A stretch of DNA of 64,000 bases from Cydia pomonella (taxonomy: Eukaryota; Arthropoda; Insecta; Lepidoptera; Tortricidae): assembly GCF_033807575.1 (NCBI RefSeq), contig NC_084703.1, positions 1,116,001-1,180,000 on the forward strand, written 5' to 3'. The notes under the pieces were generated by a model. That model worked only from the letters and a program-made list of their open reading frames with translations, searched no databases and was not told the DNA's origin. Below, piece after piece: positions 43,690 through 54,082 of this stretch (position 1 is the first letter of the stretch; every line of letters starts with the position of its first letter). A program made the translations under genes and the position numbers.

Positions 43690-44170
43690 AAAAAATAAGA
43701 TTAAGGATTCCAAAAAAGCTTTTTGATGAAGTGAATACTTTTAGGAGTATTTCGAACGTGCTCAGAATAATAAACGAAAATAATTTAAGTAATGCGACCT
43801 AAAATAATAAAAAATACACCAACTTAATAAAAATTAACATTGAATAAGAAAAAAAAATTGTTCAATGTGAAACGGAGACGCTTAGCTCGTGCTCCACAGT
43901 CGCTTGGTCAGTAAAAAAAAACTACAAACCTATCTTGTTTACTTTATACAAGTTTATACAAAACAAAGGTGATATATTATAGGCCGGTACGGTAAGTAAT
44001 AAGGTAGTAAACATTTCTTTAATTAAATTCAAGCAATTGAGATTAGAAGAAACTTTCATACAAACTATAATTCGGCGCGAGAGGTATAAGCTAACTTCAA
44101 AACAATCGTTATAAAAAAAAATAGCGAACGAATACGTACAAAACAAGTTATATGCAATCTATTGTGAACG
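43690..44170. other. No gene seen
   Basis: AT-rich; the minus-strand frame at 43922-44146 has no recognisable domain. Confidence 0.45.
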
Positions 44171-44172
44171 TA

Positions 44173-44573
44173 GGGTAAAACCCGGATAGATGCCCCAGTT
44201 GTATAGTTGCTCCACTTTCAAAAAACTTCCCAATATAGGAACGAAAAAATAATAGTTTAAGTAGGAAGCACGATCCCTACATACCTCAGTCTTCCAACCG
44301 TTGCCCAGGATATTTTTAATTGTTTTATTCCATAGGGCATCAATCCGTCTTATCAATTTCATGACGAGGCATTCCATACCTGTCCTCAAAAACATCTACT
44401 GGAAAAACGAATATTCTGCATAAACTGTACTAACTGTAGTTATTAGAACAGATGAGACAAGTCTCAGAGTGAGATTAGACTAGCTAATCTAATTGAAATT
44501 ATTCTCGTAAGATTAAAACATTCGTAGTCATGAGGCTTTTTCAAAAAGTATGGCATCTATCCGGGTTTTACCC
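44173..44573. mobile_element. MITE with GGGTAAAACCCGGATAGATG ends
   Basis: Twenty-two terminal bases on the left (GGGTAAAACCCGGATAGATGCC) are mirrored exactly on the right, and TA lies within two bases of each end. The internal 78-codon frame is not recognised. Confidence 0.8.
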
Positions 44574-44688
44574 CATAGGTATACATTACAAAGTTAACCC
44601 AAAAATTGTACCAAAGTTCGATACGTAACTCAAAAAAGTCGTATTATCTTGAAATATCAAGACGGTAAACACGAAAAACATAAACATG

Positions 44689-44799
44689 TACAGTCACCAT
44701 CAGATTTATCAATTTATCACAACATAAATATCTGAGCACGACTCGTGTTCAGATATTTGTGGGCACCTCGGCCGCTCCTATATATCTGAAGGCGACTGC
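44689..44799. mobile_element. MITE of the TACAGTCGCCATCAGATATAT family
   Basis: TACAGTCACCATCAGATTTA on the left is paired with TATATCTGAAGGCGACTG on the right. The inner arms are TAAATATCTGAGCACG / CGTGTTCAGATATTTG. The same family as 57052-57183. Confidence 0.65.
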
Positions 44800-45619
44800 A
44801 TCAGATATAAACGGAAGAACTGATTTAAAAAATACGAAATAATTTTACAGTATATAATATACCGTGATTAAAAGTAAAGCATAGAATATTTAATGATAAA
44901 AACATAAAATGCTCCATAGACGTAGTCTATATATATGTGTGATGCATTTAAATGCCTATAGTATAAAAATAATTAACTAAAATATTAAAAATATGAACAC
45001 TAAATTTCGCTAAAATCAAAACTAAATCAAAAAATCCCTCGTCACCTAGCCACGTCCCAAAAAAAAACTAAAATGTATAAAAGTACAGGCCCAGCAATTT
45101 TTGACACACGTATATGGATGTTTTTAAAACTAATAATATCTGAAGTTGATCTCGCATGGTCTAATATGAATATAATACTATATTTATTATATTTTACAAC
45201 AATACACGTTATTAGTTTACTTAATAATCATGACACTAAACTTTTCTTATTAATGACTGTAGCGCCATCTATGCAACAAGCACAGACTCCCACCTCACAG
45301 TTCGACGGAACTTATCTTTCAATTTAATAAAAACAGGCACAAAACTAAGTTGGCCGTAAGACCAAATTTCAGTTTTATCAGTTCAACACAAAACAGATTT
45401 TTCTTAGCTGTATCATTACCACGAGTTTGACACTTACATAACGTGAACTAACTTACAATGCATCTCCCTCGCACTGACATTGGCGCAAGCGAGATGCACG
45501 GCGTTACAGTTGACACAGTTTAAGGCCGCATACAACTCATGATAAGTCTACTGTTTTAACGATACAGCTGTCAAACTTGCGTCGGCGCGAGTGACGAAGG
45601 CCGAAGGGACCCGATGACT
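44800..45619. other. No confirmed gene; possible 3' end of the Mical transcript
   Basis: AT-rich until about 45530, then GC-richer up to the hAT MITE. If 46097-46133 is the last exon, its 3' UTR would run leftward through here. The first minus-strand AATAAA I noticed is at 45183-45188. A chance-looking plus frame lies at 45073-45327. Confidence 0.35.
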
Positions 45620-45627
45620 GCCGAAGC

Positions 45628-46011
45628 CAGTGTTGCCAGGTGCGCGGAAAAGAATTATCATATTTGAGTGTCAAAATTATCGTACCGTTAAAAAATACTT
45701 GCGAAATAAGCTTAAATTTCCAAAAAAAACAATTTCCATATAAATTGCGCAGAAATCAGTTTTATATTTGTGTATTTTTGTGACAGCTCCAAACGGTTTA
45801 CAGGAAATTTCGACGTTTTTTGACTTACACCAAGGACCCGAACACCCGGAAAGCTAATTTTAGCCTCTGAGGGTAAGTATCATACTTTGCTTCAAACACT
45901 AGACTTTTTCAAGTCCAAGGGCTGAAATTATAATGCCCTTTGGAACGTACATCGTACCGGAGCCCAAATTATCGTACATGTACGATAATTATCGTACGCC
46001 TGGCAACACTG
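45628..46011. mobile_element. hAT-type MITE with 8-bp target duplication
   Basis: The terminal CAGTGTTGCCAGG(T/C)G inverted repeats are flanked by the direct repeat GCCGAAGC (45620-45627 and 46012-46019). The CAGTG-type ends and 8-bp duplication together are diagnostic of the hAT superfamily. Non-coding interior. A truncated relative is at 6375-6611. Confidence 0.9.
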
Positions 46012-46096
46012 GCCGAAGCCGACCCGAAAGTTGCCGAGCTAGGCCTGCGGTAGGTGACGTGAAGTGATGAGGGGAGGACAGTATGATGGCGTAGCT

Positions 46097-46133
46097 CTAG
46101 TCACCGACGCCGCTGCTCGCAGCACTACGCCTC
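46097..46133 (-). CDS. Mical: Candidate terminal exon of the Mical-like gene
   Basis: After a good acceptor (CCTTTGCAG|G), one base completes the AG left by the exon at 48724-48808 to give Arg, then 11 codons (RRSAASSGVGD) lead to TAG at 46097-46099. The local sequence is GC-rich like the other exons of this gene. The GC-rich stretch continues past the stop up to a hAT MITE (45628-46011) that would then sit in the 3' UTR. The exon is short and its protein has no diagnostic motif; phase and splice site are the only support. A different last exon is possible. Confidence 0.35.
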
Positions 46134-46189
46134 CTGCAAAGGTCATTATCTTACCACGCGTATTATTACATTAGGTACGTCGTATGTTA

Positions 46190-46452
46190 GCGTGGTAGTG
46201 GTAGGTTAGCGTGGTATGGGCATTTAATGAGGAGGGATGAATGCCATATAGGAAAAAGAAAGTTAGGAATGAATGTTGATGGACGGAGAGCGGATGGTAG
46301 ACCCAAAAAACGATGGATGGATTGTGTGAAAGAGGATATGAGAAAGAAAGGAGTGAGTGCTGAGGTGACGAAAGATAGAGGAGAATGGAAGAGAAGAACA
46401 TGTTGTGCCGACCCCACATAACGTGGGATAAGGGCAGGAGGAAGAAGAAGGT
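46190..46452 (+). mobile_element. RTE-type LINE 3' end
   Basis: Encodes a WYGHLMRRDECHIGKRKLGM block, GRPKKRWMDCVKEDMRKKG, TKDRGEWKRRTCCADPT, stop, then GGATAAGGGCAGGAGGAAGA. The RPKKRW...ADPT ending and GAAGAAG tail are typical of moth RTE elements. It lies in the intron between the last two proposed Mical exons. Confidence 0.8.
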
Positions 46453-46454
46453 AC

Positions 46455-47680
46455 GTCGTATGATATACCATTGATAGCGTTTTATTATGTTTTCCCTGTC
46501 ACACAATGTCATATAACATTTTATCTACACACATATCTAAACCATCTCTGATGCCCTCGAAATTCGTAAATAATTGTCAACATTAAGATACACTAAAAAT
46601 GTTGTGATTGCTTCATTCATTACTACATCAAAATCGATTTGGTAATGACATTCAAATTGCGAACATCTCTGAAAAAAAAAGCAATTCGATTTAACCTCTA
46701 TTCTAATATCAGTCGATATGACGTTCTACTTGAAATGAACTGTCAATTGAATCGGCGTCCGAGTCTAGTTTGTGTCTGAATCAGAAAAAAAACTACGGAT
46801 GCGTGATATGTTTATTTTATTTACAGTATTTTTTTTGATTCGTATTAATAGTGAAAACTTTCACTATACGGGTATTTAATTAATTCGTTGTTGTTGGAGA
46901 CGCCACCTCATATCCGCGAGTTCCGCCAAGAGAGCAACGATGCCTCAATCTTAGCTGTAACATCAGGTTAGTCTATATCATAGAAAGTTTATAATATGTG
47001 TATAGTTAAAATAGTGTATGTAACTGTGCATAATTAGGCATTAAAACACTCGTGTGGTCCTTTTAAGAAACTCACTTCGTTCGTTTCTTAAACCCACACT
47101 CGTATTTTAATGCCTTTCATTATCTAGCAGTTACATAAACAACCATTGTAACACCCATGGTGGTACCACTTACATACTTAAATTGCGACCATAAATATGG
47201 CTCGAACTTTTAGTTCAAGTTTCTTTATTTGGCGAAGTAACAACAGAACACTAGCATGTAAAAATACAGGTCAATGCTAAAACTAATCGTGCAATGTCTT
47301 ATTAGGTATATAGGTAGAAAAAATTATGTAAATCAAAATATATTAAATGGTAAATGATCAAATACATCAATATAATACAGTATAAAAGCACCTACGCTTA
47401 GAATTATTTTACATAATAAAATCATAATTTTTCATTTTATCTGTAAATTCATTGATTGAGTAAAATGGATTAAGTTGGAAGAAACGTTTAAGTTTATTTT
47501 TAAATTGTATGCATGTTAAATTGGTTATGTGTAGAGGCAATTGATTGTAAAGGGTAACCTTGCTTAATTGTTTTTACTAGCTTCGTCGAAGGAACGCATA
47601 GTTTATCCTTAATTATTATTATTTAGTGCGGATGACGTAAAAATTACGTCGTTTTGCACACAAGACGATATGGTTAATAA
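46455..47680. other. Intronic DNA, one hairpin, LINE-like tail
   Basis: 47039-47125 is a hairpin-like repeat (GGCATTAAAACACTCGTGTG / CCACACTCGTATTTTAATGC). 47210-47600 has the look of a reverse LINE 3' UTR (TTTCTTTATTTGGCGAAG start). No coding region seen. Confidence 0.45.
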
Positions 47681-47688
47681 TAGTATAG

Positions 47689-48667
47689 ACCGCGGGCCAG
47701 GAGCATATATCGTCAGTCGTCGCCTCCCGGCTGAGACTTTGTCAGATTATTTTATTTATCGTCAGATTATTATATTCGTTACATGTCACTGGATATAAAA
47801 TGGTAGAGAGTATAAATTATAGTAAGTAACAACTTAAAATTTAAAATTTCGCCCTACTCAGGTAAGCCACCGCTTCTTCAGCCAGGATATTGAAGTCGTT
47901 CACTTGGCCCATGTATTTTGTGAGGGGACATTCCATTACTATGTGATCGATGGTCTGGTCTGGATGCCCACACTCGCAGGCAGGAGAGGCGCTCCAGCCC
48001 CATTTATGCCAGTGGTGTGCGCAGTTACCAATTCCGGTTCTAGGGCGGTTAAGGGCTGACCATACACGACGGGGTTCTTTGAAGCCGGAGGGAGGTGTTT
48101 GAGGTGTGAGAGGGATAAGAGGGTTTGTTTGGTCCTTGACTCCTTGACTTTGTCAGATGAGAGTTTAGATGCTATCATGAATTAAAAAAAACAGTCAGCC
48201 GGTTGTATCGCGGTTGAACGTCAGTTGATGGTATGAACATGTCAAAAATTCTCGCCTTACCACTTTATGCACGCAAAGTATGCGTAATGTGTAAATTGCT
48301 TAACCGTTTATTTGGAACGCCTGATGGAATGCTATATGCAAAGTTTCATAATTTTTTATTACTGTCATAAAAAGGTAAAACACTTATTTTTTACATGCTC
48401 ATGCGACCAGCTGACGTTCTTACCACCGCGATACAACCGGCTGACGATTTTTTAACCAACAATAGAATCTGACCTATCGTCTGACAATATCAAACGGGAG
48501 GGTATGCCATTTTTTGTTTACGTGTTTCGGTGGCTGCCATTCCCTAAGCCACCAACGGAGCGGCAGTTGACGTCCATGAGGGTTCATCATACATAGCTAC
48601 TTAACCACTATATGAGTTTTCGCACGGGAGGCGGTTGGTCATGGAAATCTGTGCCTGACCCGCGGTC
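47689..48667. mobile_element. DNA element with GACCGCGGG ends and 7-bp direct repeats
   Basis: The left GACCGCGGGCCAGG and right CCTGACCCGCGGTC are inverted, with TAGTATA at 47682-47688 and 48668-48674. An inner inverted pair GTCAGCCGGTTGTATCGCGG / CCGCGATACAACCGGCTGAC (48194-48445) may be a second element or subterminal repeats. A LINE end (47841-48090) is inserted in the left half. Confidence 0.7.
47841..48090 (-). mobile_element. Non-LTR retrotransposon C-terminal zinc-finger fragment
   Basis: An uninterrupted minus frame reads RRVWSALNRPRTGIGNCAHH, WHKWGWSASPACECGHPDQT, IDHIVMECPLTKYMGQV and ends at TAA (47841-47843). Cys/His spacing C-E-C...H...C is the C-terminal zinc knuckle of jockey/I-type elements. 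An AATAAA-containing 3' UTR follows down to about 47745. Confidence 0.75.
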
Positions 48668-48723
48668 TAGTATATTTCATAGCAAAGTGTGTCATTAACA
48701 TTAGTTACAGTGTCTCCCTGTAC

Positions 48724-48808
48724 CTGTCAGCGGCCATTAACGCCTGGTGCGCCTCGCGCTGCGCAGACACCTGCACTAGCTCGGCCACCGTCGCCGCCTG
48801 TTGCTCCG
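48724..48808 (-). CDS. Mical: Mical-like gene, bMERB domain exon (second part)
   Basis: An 85-nt exon between a strong acceptor (TTTGTTCCAG|C) and donor (GACAG|GTACAG). Two leading bases complete the G left by the 52057-52203 exon (GCG, Ala), and two bases (AG) are left at the end. It encodes EQQAATVAELVQVSAQREAH, QALMAAD. It matches the last helix of the bMERB (DUF3585) domain, where Mical family members read like xxELxxVVEQRDxxVxxLEExR. That domain binds Rab GTPases and helps hold MICAL autoinhibited. High GC against an AT-rich intron supports a true exon. MICAL-like or EHBP1 genes share this domain and cannot be excluded. Confidence 0.65.
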
Positions 48809-48834
48809 CTGGAACAAATAATACTATAATAGTA

Positions 48835-49225
48835 TTTTATGCAAAAGTTGTATAAGATGGGGATGGGAAAAAAGGCGAGTGGCGTGAGTAACAACGTTGC
48901 ATACAATACTTTTCCTACGAGTCAACAAAAATAATACTTTAAACTTAATAGAATCATATAGGTAAACAAGCCAAAAGTACAGCTAAGATACGCGAGCAAT
49001 CTTCTCACGCGCCCGGCCCGCCGCTGCCCGGCGGGTCAGCGACCCCTTCTCGTAACTCATGAGGCCCTGGTACTTGCTCCTTGCTAAATTCAATTTTTGG
49101 ACAGTTTCTTCTCGATTTTGGCCGCAGTACCCTATGGAGACTAACAAGTAACGCTAAGCGGCCTTCGTAGTCTATGGGTGTTTTTGACTTATGAAGCAGT
49201 TGTTTCTACTATGCAACCAAATATT
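48835..49225 (-). mobile_element. Interspersed repeat with hairpin end, copy 2
   Basis: The reverse complement is colinear with 38880-39600 but without the LINE insertion. It ends only ~27 bp from the bMERB exon acceptor at 48808. A further piece of the hairpin part (GCATTGTATGCAACGTTG ... GTTGCATAAAATAC) is at 49540-49690. Confidence 0.65.
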
Positions 49226-49833
49226 TTTTTTATGTCACCACCGTCTAGTGAACGTTAATTGAAAACAAAGTTCACCATAGACAATGTTTTTCATTTTGAC
49301 GTATCCGGCGCTTATGAAATTAATTTTTGTTTTATTTATAATCTGACCAAGATAAATTGGCAGCGATTTTGTCAGCTCCGACAGTGCAAGTGTTAATTTA
49401 AACGTCGTCAACGTCGTCGTACGACGTCACGTCGTATTTCTATGAAATTATGACGTTTACTTAACATTTCCACGGGCTGGGCTGTCAAAATCGCTGCTAA
49501 CTTATCTTGGTCTGATTCTAAGTTAGTAGGCGTAGAAAAAGCATTGTATGCAACGTTGAATAGTAGGTTAAAAAATGCTCGTGGCGTATCCATTTACAAT
49601 TTTCACCTACGACTTCGACTCCGGCTCAGATTGTAACCCACGCCACTCGTCTTTATTGACCTTTTAAACAACGGTTGCATAAAATACTATTTCATAACAC
49701 ACTCTTAAAGCATAGTCCATTATAGAAGTGAAATGTGAACAATGACCCTAAGAGACAGGAAGACTTAAATTGACCGGGATATAAACCGTACCAATTTAAG
49801 TCTAGTGAAACTAACCGTGAATCATTCAAAATA
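49226..49833. other. Intronic DNA with repeat scraps
   Basis: 49420-49440 is CGTCGTACGACGTCACGTCG-like. 49540-49690 is a third piece of the GTATGCAACGTTG repeat. 49766-49828 is a short hairpin (ACTTAAATTGACCGGGATAT ... ATTTAAGT) plus CTAGTGAAACTAACCGTGAA, shared with the right end of the 59654-60170 element. Confidence 0.5.
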
Positions 49834-49972
49834 CCCCCTTATTCATAAACGTCTACTAAGTTAACAAGCCGCTAATAATCGTTTGTCTCTTTCCATCATA
49901 CCAATACGTCGGAAAGGGACAATCGATTATTAGCGGCTTGTTAAGTTTAACATACGTTTATGAATAAGGGGG
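49834..49972. mobile_element. Short MITE with CCCCCTTATTCATAAACG ends
   Basis: The arms of about 50 bp (CCCCCTTATTCATAAACG... AACAAGCCGCTAATAATCG) are mirrored with few mismatches around a 35-bp spacer. 139 bp, non-coding. Confidence 0.85.
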
Positions 49973-50144
49973 TTAGAGTATGGAAGCATTTGAAAAGTGG
50001 TGCTAGAGGCGAATGGAAGGCATTAGTTGCTGAGATAAGATAACGAATGATGAGGTGTTACGAAAAGTGAGTGGAAGGATGGTATTATGAACACTATTGA
50101 AAACAGCACCATTTCTTTAAGAGCCCGGTAACGATTTTAGAGCA

Positions 50145-50815
50145 AAAATGTACAATTGATAGATTTAGTCGTTGAAATTGTACACTTTTTGTTACGTTAT
50201 ATCTAAATAACAAGTATTGGTTTCTATTAGCACGTCTTCTCATCTTGCCTTTTAATAATGAGGTCGCAAGCGTGCGTCCCCGGTAATATGTGACGAGAAG
50301 GGACAGTTTTTAAAATTCATCGAAAAATTATGGTGGTAAATTATGCAAAATGATGTACAAGAACAGTTTCAGCAAATGTTGTAAATTGTTTAAGTATCAA
50401 AATTACATGGAAATTAAGTCGATTTTCAGAGAATTTGGCACTTATTTTGAAGTAATTTCTGGAGAAAATTGATTTCGTCTAACTTTCATTTACACTACTT
50501 CAAATTTATAATAACAAAAATGTAGTTTATTAAAATTGAAGTACAGGATATGTGTAATACAAAACTACCATTTTTAGCAGTCCAACATTTACGAAATTAA
50601 CAAATAAGATCGATAAAATCACTGCTTTACGCGCGTTTACCTAAACGTCCATCAGAAAAAAAAAACATTACTAATTAAGTGAGTCTGTTTAAAAAAAAAA
50701 TGATTGATTCAAATGAAAGATAACAAGACGTGCCAATAGAAACCAGTACTTGTTATTTATAATAGTTAGCAAAAGGTGTACAATTTCATCGACTAAATCT
50801 ATCAATTTAACATTT
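50145..50815. mobile_element. Element with ~100-bp inverted arms
   Basis: TTGATAGATTTAGTCGTTGA, AATTGTACAC, AATAACAAGTATTGGTTTCT and ATTAGCACGTCTTCTCATC (50150-50246) recur inverted at 50716-50812 at roughly 85-90% identity by eye. The 470-bp centre is AT-rich without a coding frame. Confidence 0.7.
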
Positions 50816-51026
50816 TTTGATATTGAAATCTTTATTGACATATTGTGAGTTACAATGATCTTAAAATTCATCACAATCAACCGCGATGCGGAGTACAATG
50901 TTAATACTAAAACTAATCTTACAGCTAAATAATTATACAATACATTTTTGCGACTAAAATCGATGAAGGTCTCAGAGCACAGCCGCGAGGCATCCGAGCC
51001 CCTCATATTGTTCAAGTAGTGTCAAT

Positions 51027-52038
51027 TAGAGATGCAACGAATAGTGGCTTGGCCGTATACCGAATATTCAGCGGAGCCATCGGCCGAATAGCCGAATATT
51101 CGGCAAGAAGTTTTACCTAAAATGAAGTAAATTCGAACGCGCGCTGTGCAAATTGAAACTTATTTCTCGCTGCAGGCAGTCTTTGATAGAAATTGCGCTT
51201 ATTCTGCACGACATTGCGGTGCGTTAGATTTCGTCGTGTGTGTAAAATAGTACATTACGATACAAGTGCGAAAAATAGGAAATTCGAAACGAGTGGCGAT
51301 AAATTAAAACACGACCGAAGGGAGTGTTTTAAATCGACACGAGTTGCGAATTACCTATTCGCACATGTATCGTACAACGTTTTACAGTACATATGGCCCT
51401 TTAAATGTTCGACACAGTAACGTAATATGCTACTTCTCGCACTAGTGCTATAAAGTACCCCCATAGTACTGTAAAAAATATTTTGTATTATTTTTCTCAT
51501 CTTTTTGTATTACTATGAATATGAAGGTAGTCTGACTTGTAGTTTGTTATTTTTTATACCCCTCGTTAGCCGTTATCTACGTGTTAAGAGGCTGTCAATA
51601 CCTAAAGCGCGCATACTGTCTATTTGTATCGGAGTAAATGAGATAGCACTGTCGCATGTTACTGGGCCTGGGCAAGGGAATAATAAGAAAAATATTTAAT
51701 TAAAAAAAAAGTGATTTTAATTGTGATTTTAAGACCAATCTTTGCAATTATTTTCTATCGAGCCGATTTCGTTCAATCATGTATCGAGTACAACCACGGT
51801 CTTTGAAATATAATTAATATGAACATATATTTTTCTTACTTGACTAAAACAAATAGTCTTTCTTAAAAAATTGTTTAAGTAACATCAATTTCAAGGACCT
51901 TGGGTGTTGACAGCCTCTTAATGTACTATGCGATATTCGGCCGAATACTATGCTACTATTCGGTATTCGGCCGAATAGTGAAATTGTGACCGAATAGGCC
52001 GAATACCGAATAATGGCCGAATAATCGTTGCATCTCTA
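51027..52038. mobile_element. hAT-like non-autonomous element with CGAATATTCGG motifs
   Basis: The ends TAGAGATGCAACGA and TCGTTGCATCTCTA are inverted. The subterminal zones are packed with the CGAATATTCGGC/GGCCGAATA palindrome, especially 51055-51105 and 51930-52025. A clean 8-bp flanking duplication is not readable. The interior (51190-51480) holds another common moth repeat around GTATCGTACAACGTTTTACA. It ends 18 nt from the donor of the bMERB exon. Confidence 0.7.
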
Positions 52039-52056
52039 GTGAATGAGGGCATCTAC

Positions 52057-52203
52057 CTGACAGCGGCCTGGACAGCCGCCGCTCCAGCCGGGCCAGCCGG
52101 CCGTCGCGACGGGGCTCGCGGGCCCGCCGCTGAGCGACCAGCCGCGCCCACCGCGCCTCGAACCACAGCTGCATTGCGTCTCGCTCGTCCACGTCCGACG
52201 GCC
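52057..52203 (-). CDS. Mical: Mical-like gene, bMERB domain exon (first part)
   Basis: A 147-nt GC-rich exon with acceptor AACAGCAG|GG (minus strand) and donor TCAG|GTAGAT. Two leading bases need one base from the upstream exon and one base (G) is left over, which fits the 48724-48808 exon exactly. It encodes PSDVDERDAMQLWFEARWAR, LVAQRRAREPRRDG and RLARLERRLSRPLS. The acidic start followed by a W-F...L-V core corresponds to the bMERB stretch that in Mical proteins reads like MxEWFxLVxEKNxLVRxExEL, although the Lys/Asn are replaced by Arg/Ala here. The arginine-rich composition is unusual. The preceding bMERB helix is not encoded here and should lie in an exon I could not find. Confidence 0.65.
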
Positions 52204-52484
52204 CTGCTGTTAGTTTGGTTATGGGCGGTGAGTCTGATGATAAGAAAAGCGAATGTTAAAGCTATGAATGAACGCAGATATCGTGATAGGTGCTTACTTT
52301 GCTCTGGAATCCGAAATTTATAATGGATTATTGTAGTATGTAACACACGATGCAACACGAGGGACCAGAAAGATTTTTAACAGTCTAACACATTTAAAGA
52401 CTTAAATGTCTAAGTTAACAATATCAATATAGTTAATTGAACGATTAGCTTGGATAGATTGTGGTAAAATCATTGCAAAACGAT

Positions 52485-52619
52485 TATAGGGACCGTGCGC
52501 GTTGGAGGGTCTGCCATCTCGTGGGCTACATCGGAACAATAAACATCACATTTACACCTCGCGCCATAAATCTGACGGCTACTGTGCTGCCTCCTACAGT
52601 TCATGCACGCTCCCTATAG
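52485..52619. mobile_element. Short MITE, TATAGGGACCGTGC ends
   Basis: TATAGGGACCGTGCGCG and CATGCACGCTCCCTATA are imperfect inverted ends. The 135-bp interior (CTCGCGCCATAAATCTGACG) is familiar from moth genomes. In the Mical intron. Confidence 0.65.
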
Positions 52620-52639
52620 TTTTAGAGATATCCGCTCTT

Positions 52640-53040
52640 GAAAGTTTATTTAGGGCTCTCAATTTTATCCTAAACTAGGCCGTGTTTGATACCGTTTTCG
52701 TATAAATCGGGGTTGCTGAATTCAACACCATTCCTAAGTAAAAACAATATATATAAAAATACTTATTTACAATTGTTTCTGTCTTATAGAACATGCATAA
52801 AAAAATAATTGTTGCTTTTTTTCATTTTTCGCAACTGCATTAAAAAACGTCGTTCGATACACGTGAAGTAATGACATACTTTCCGCACTAGCATCGAAAT
52901 GTACTATTTTCTAAACTCCTCTTCATGCTTAATCCGCTGAACCGATTTCGTTGATTTGGTATAGAGATAGTTTGAGTCCCAGGGCAGGACATAGAATAGT
53001 TGTTCACGCGCTTATTTACGTAAAATTATTTCTTGTACTT
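52640..53040. other. Intronic DNA, common moth repeat piece
   Basis: 52915-53000 (CTTAATCCGCTGAACCGATT, GGTATAGAGATAGTTTGAGT) looks like a widespread moth repeat. Otherwise AT-rich and non-coding. Confidence 0.4.
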
Positions 53041-53044
53041 TTCT

Positions 53045-53484
53045 ATACAGGATGACCATTGGACAAACCCTGAAATCCCACGTAGGGTTACTTCCCAGGA
53101 ATGCTCTGACGTTAATATTTTTTAATTAGAACAAAAGATAAATAAATAAATTTTTCGAACAAAAGTTATTTGCAATAATCGACAACAAAAAGAAACACAC
53201 TGTGTTAATCTTTGGCAGTGTTTTTGACAATTTGTTCGAAATATTTGATAATGATGACATTTTTCAAAAGTGAGAAGCTTATTAGTGTCATAAATAAAAA
53301 AGATAATCAAAAAGGTCGAAGAAGGTTCTATTTCTATTCTTTGAAGATATTACCTTAGGAGCTACTAACACATACAGGCTGCTATTCGAAACCGCTACAC
53401 CGGTTGTTATGATACTTTGTACACTGGTTCTAAATACCCTAATGCTGTACATTTCGGCTTTGTCCAATGGCTAGGGACACTGTA
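53045..53484. mobile_element. MITE-like element, TACAGGATGACCATTGGACAAA end
   Basis: TACAGGATGACCATTGGACA on the left is mirrored by TGTCCAATGGCTAGGGACAC, TGTA on the right. The ends are weakly conserved. The 440-bp interior is non-coding. Confidence 0.5.
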
Positions 53485-53699
53485 GAAAGGGATACGTTGC
53501 CGGCAACCCCGTTTCTCGCTGAGATTTCTATAATGCTCTTCACAAAAATACAATGAAAAAAAAGTAGTCAATTTGTTGTATTGGTAGGTTTCCACAGCTA
53601 AGAACAAATTAAGAATCTACTACTATTTGATGGTTGAATGCCAATACGTTGTCATAAATGTGACGTTTAAAAAGAAAAGAAGGTTACTTTACAGGCCTA

Positions 53700-53975
53700 G
53701 ATGACATGAAAGGTAGAGTTAAGGAACGCAATCTCCATAGGCAGAACTTATGCAAGTGTCCAGTGGTCAGCTATAAATAATAGTTCCAAATCTCACCAGA
53801 GTAGCGCTAGAGTAGCTAAGAACCTAGGCGTTATTGACGGAGTGACGTGCGCTGTCTATGATTTGTTTTTTTTTTTTCAAGTATTCTAGGTATTGTAGCG
53901 CCACCTATTTAAGGTTTTTTGATGACACTTTTTGGTACATGGAGATTCCATTCCTTATCTCCGCCTTCCGTACTA
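53700..53975. mobile_element. MITE with AAGGTAGAG...AAGGAAC ends, copy 2
   Basis: Colinear with 37551-37821 through GCTATAAATAATAGTTCC, AGAGTAGCGCTAGAGTAGC, ACCTAGGCGTTATTGACGGA and GTATTGTAGCGCCACCTATT. The ends have drifted more than in copy 1. Confidence 0.75.
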
Positions 53976-54082
53976 GGTGTGTAAGGCTGTATGAAATTCC
54001 GTTACATATCATCTTCACTCATCGCAGTGAAGCTAATTTGAAGTAAGTCGTTGCAAGTTTGAGAAAAATGTAAACCAATACG

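Noticed and set aside
46171..46512. 113- and 94-codon minus frames rich in Phe/Leu/Ser
   Set aside because: Antisense of the RTE LINE C-terminus, whose plus-strand reading (GRPKKRW...ADPT) is recognisable.
52053..52358. Long plus- and minus-strand open frames of 94-101 codons over the GC-rich segment near 52050-52320
   Set aside because: They are other-frame shadows of the 52057-52203 bMERB exon; GC-rich DNA has few stop codons. Only the frame with flanking splice sites and matching phase is kept.
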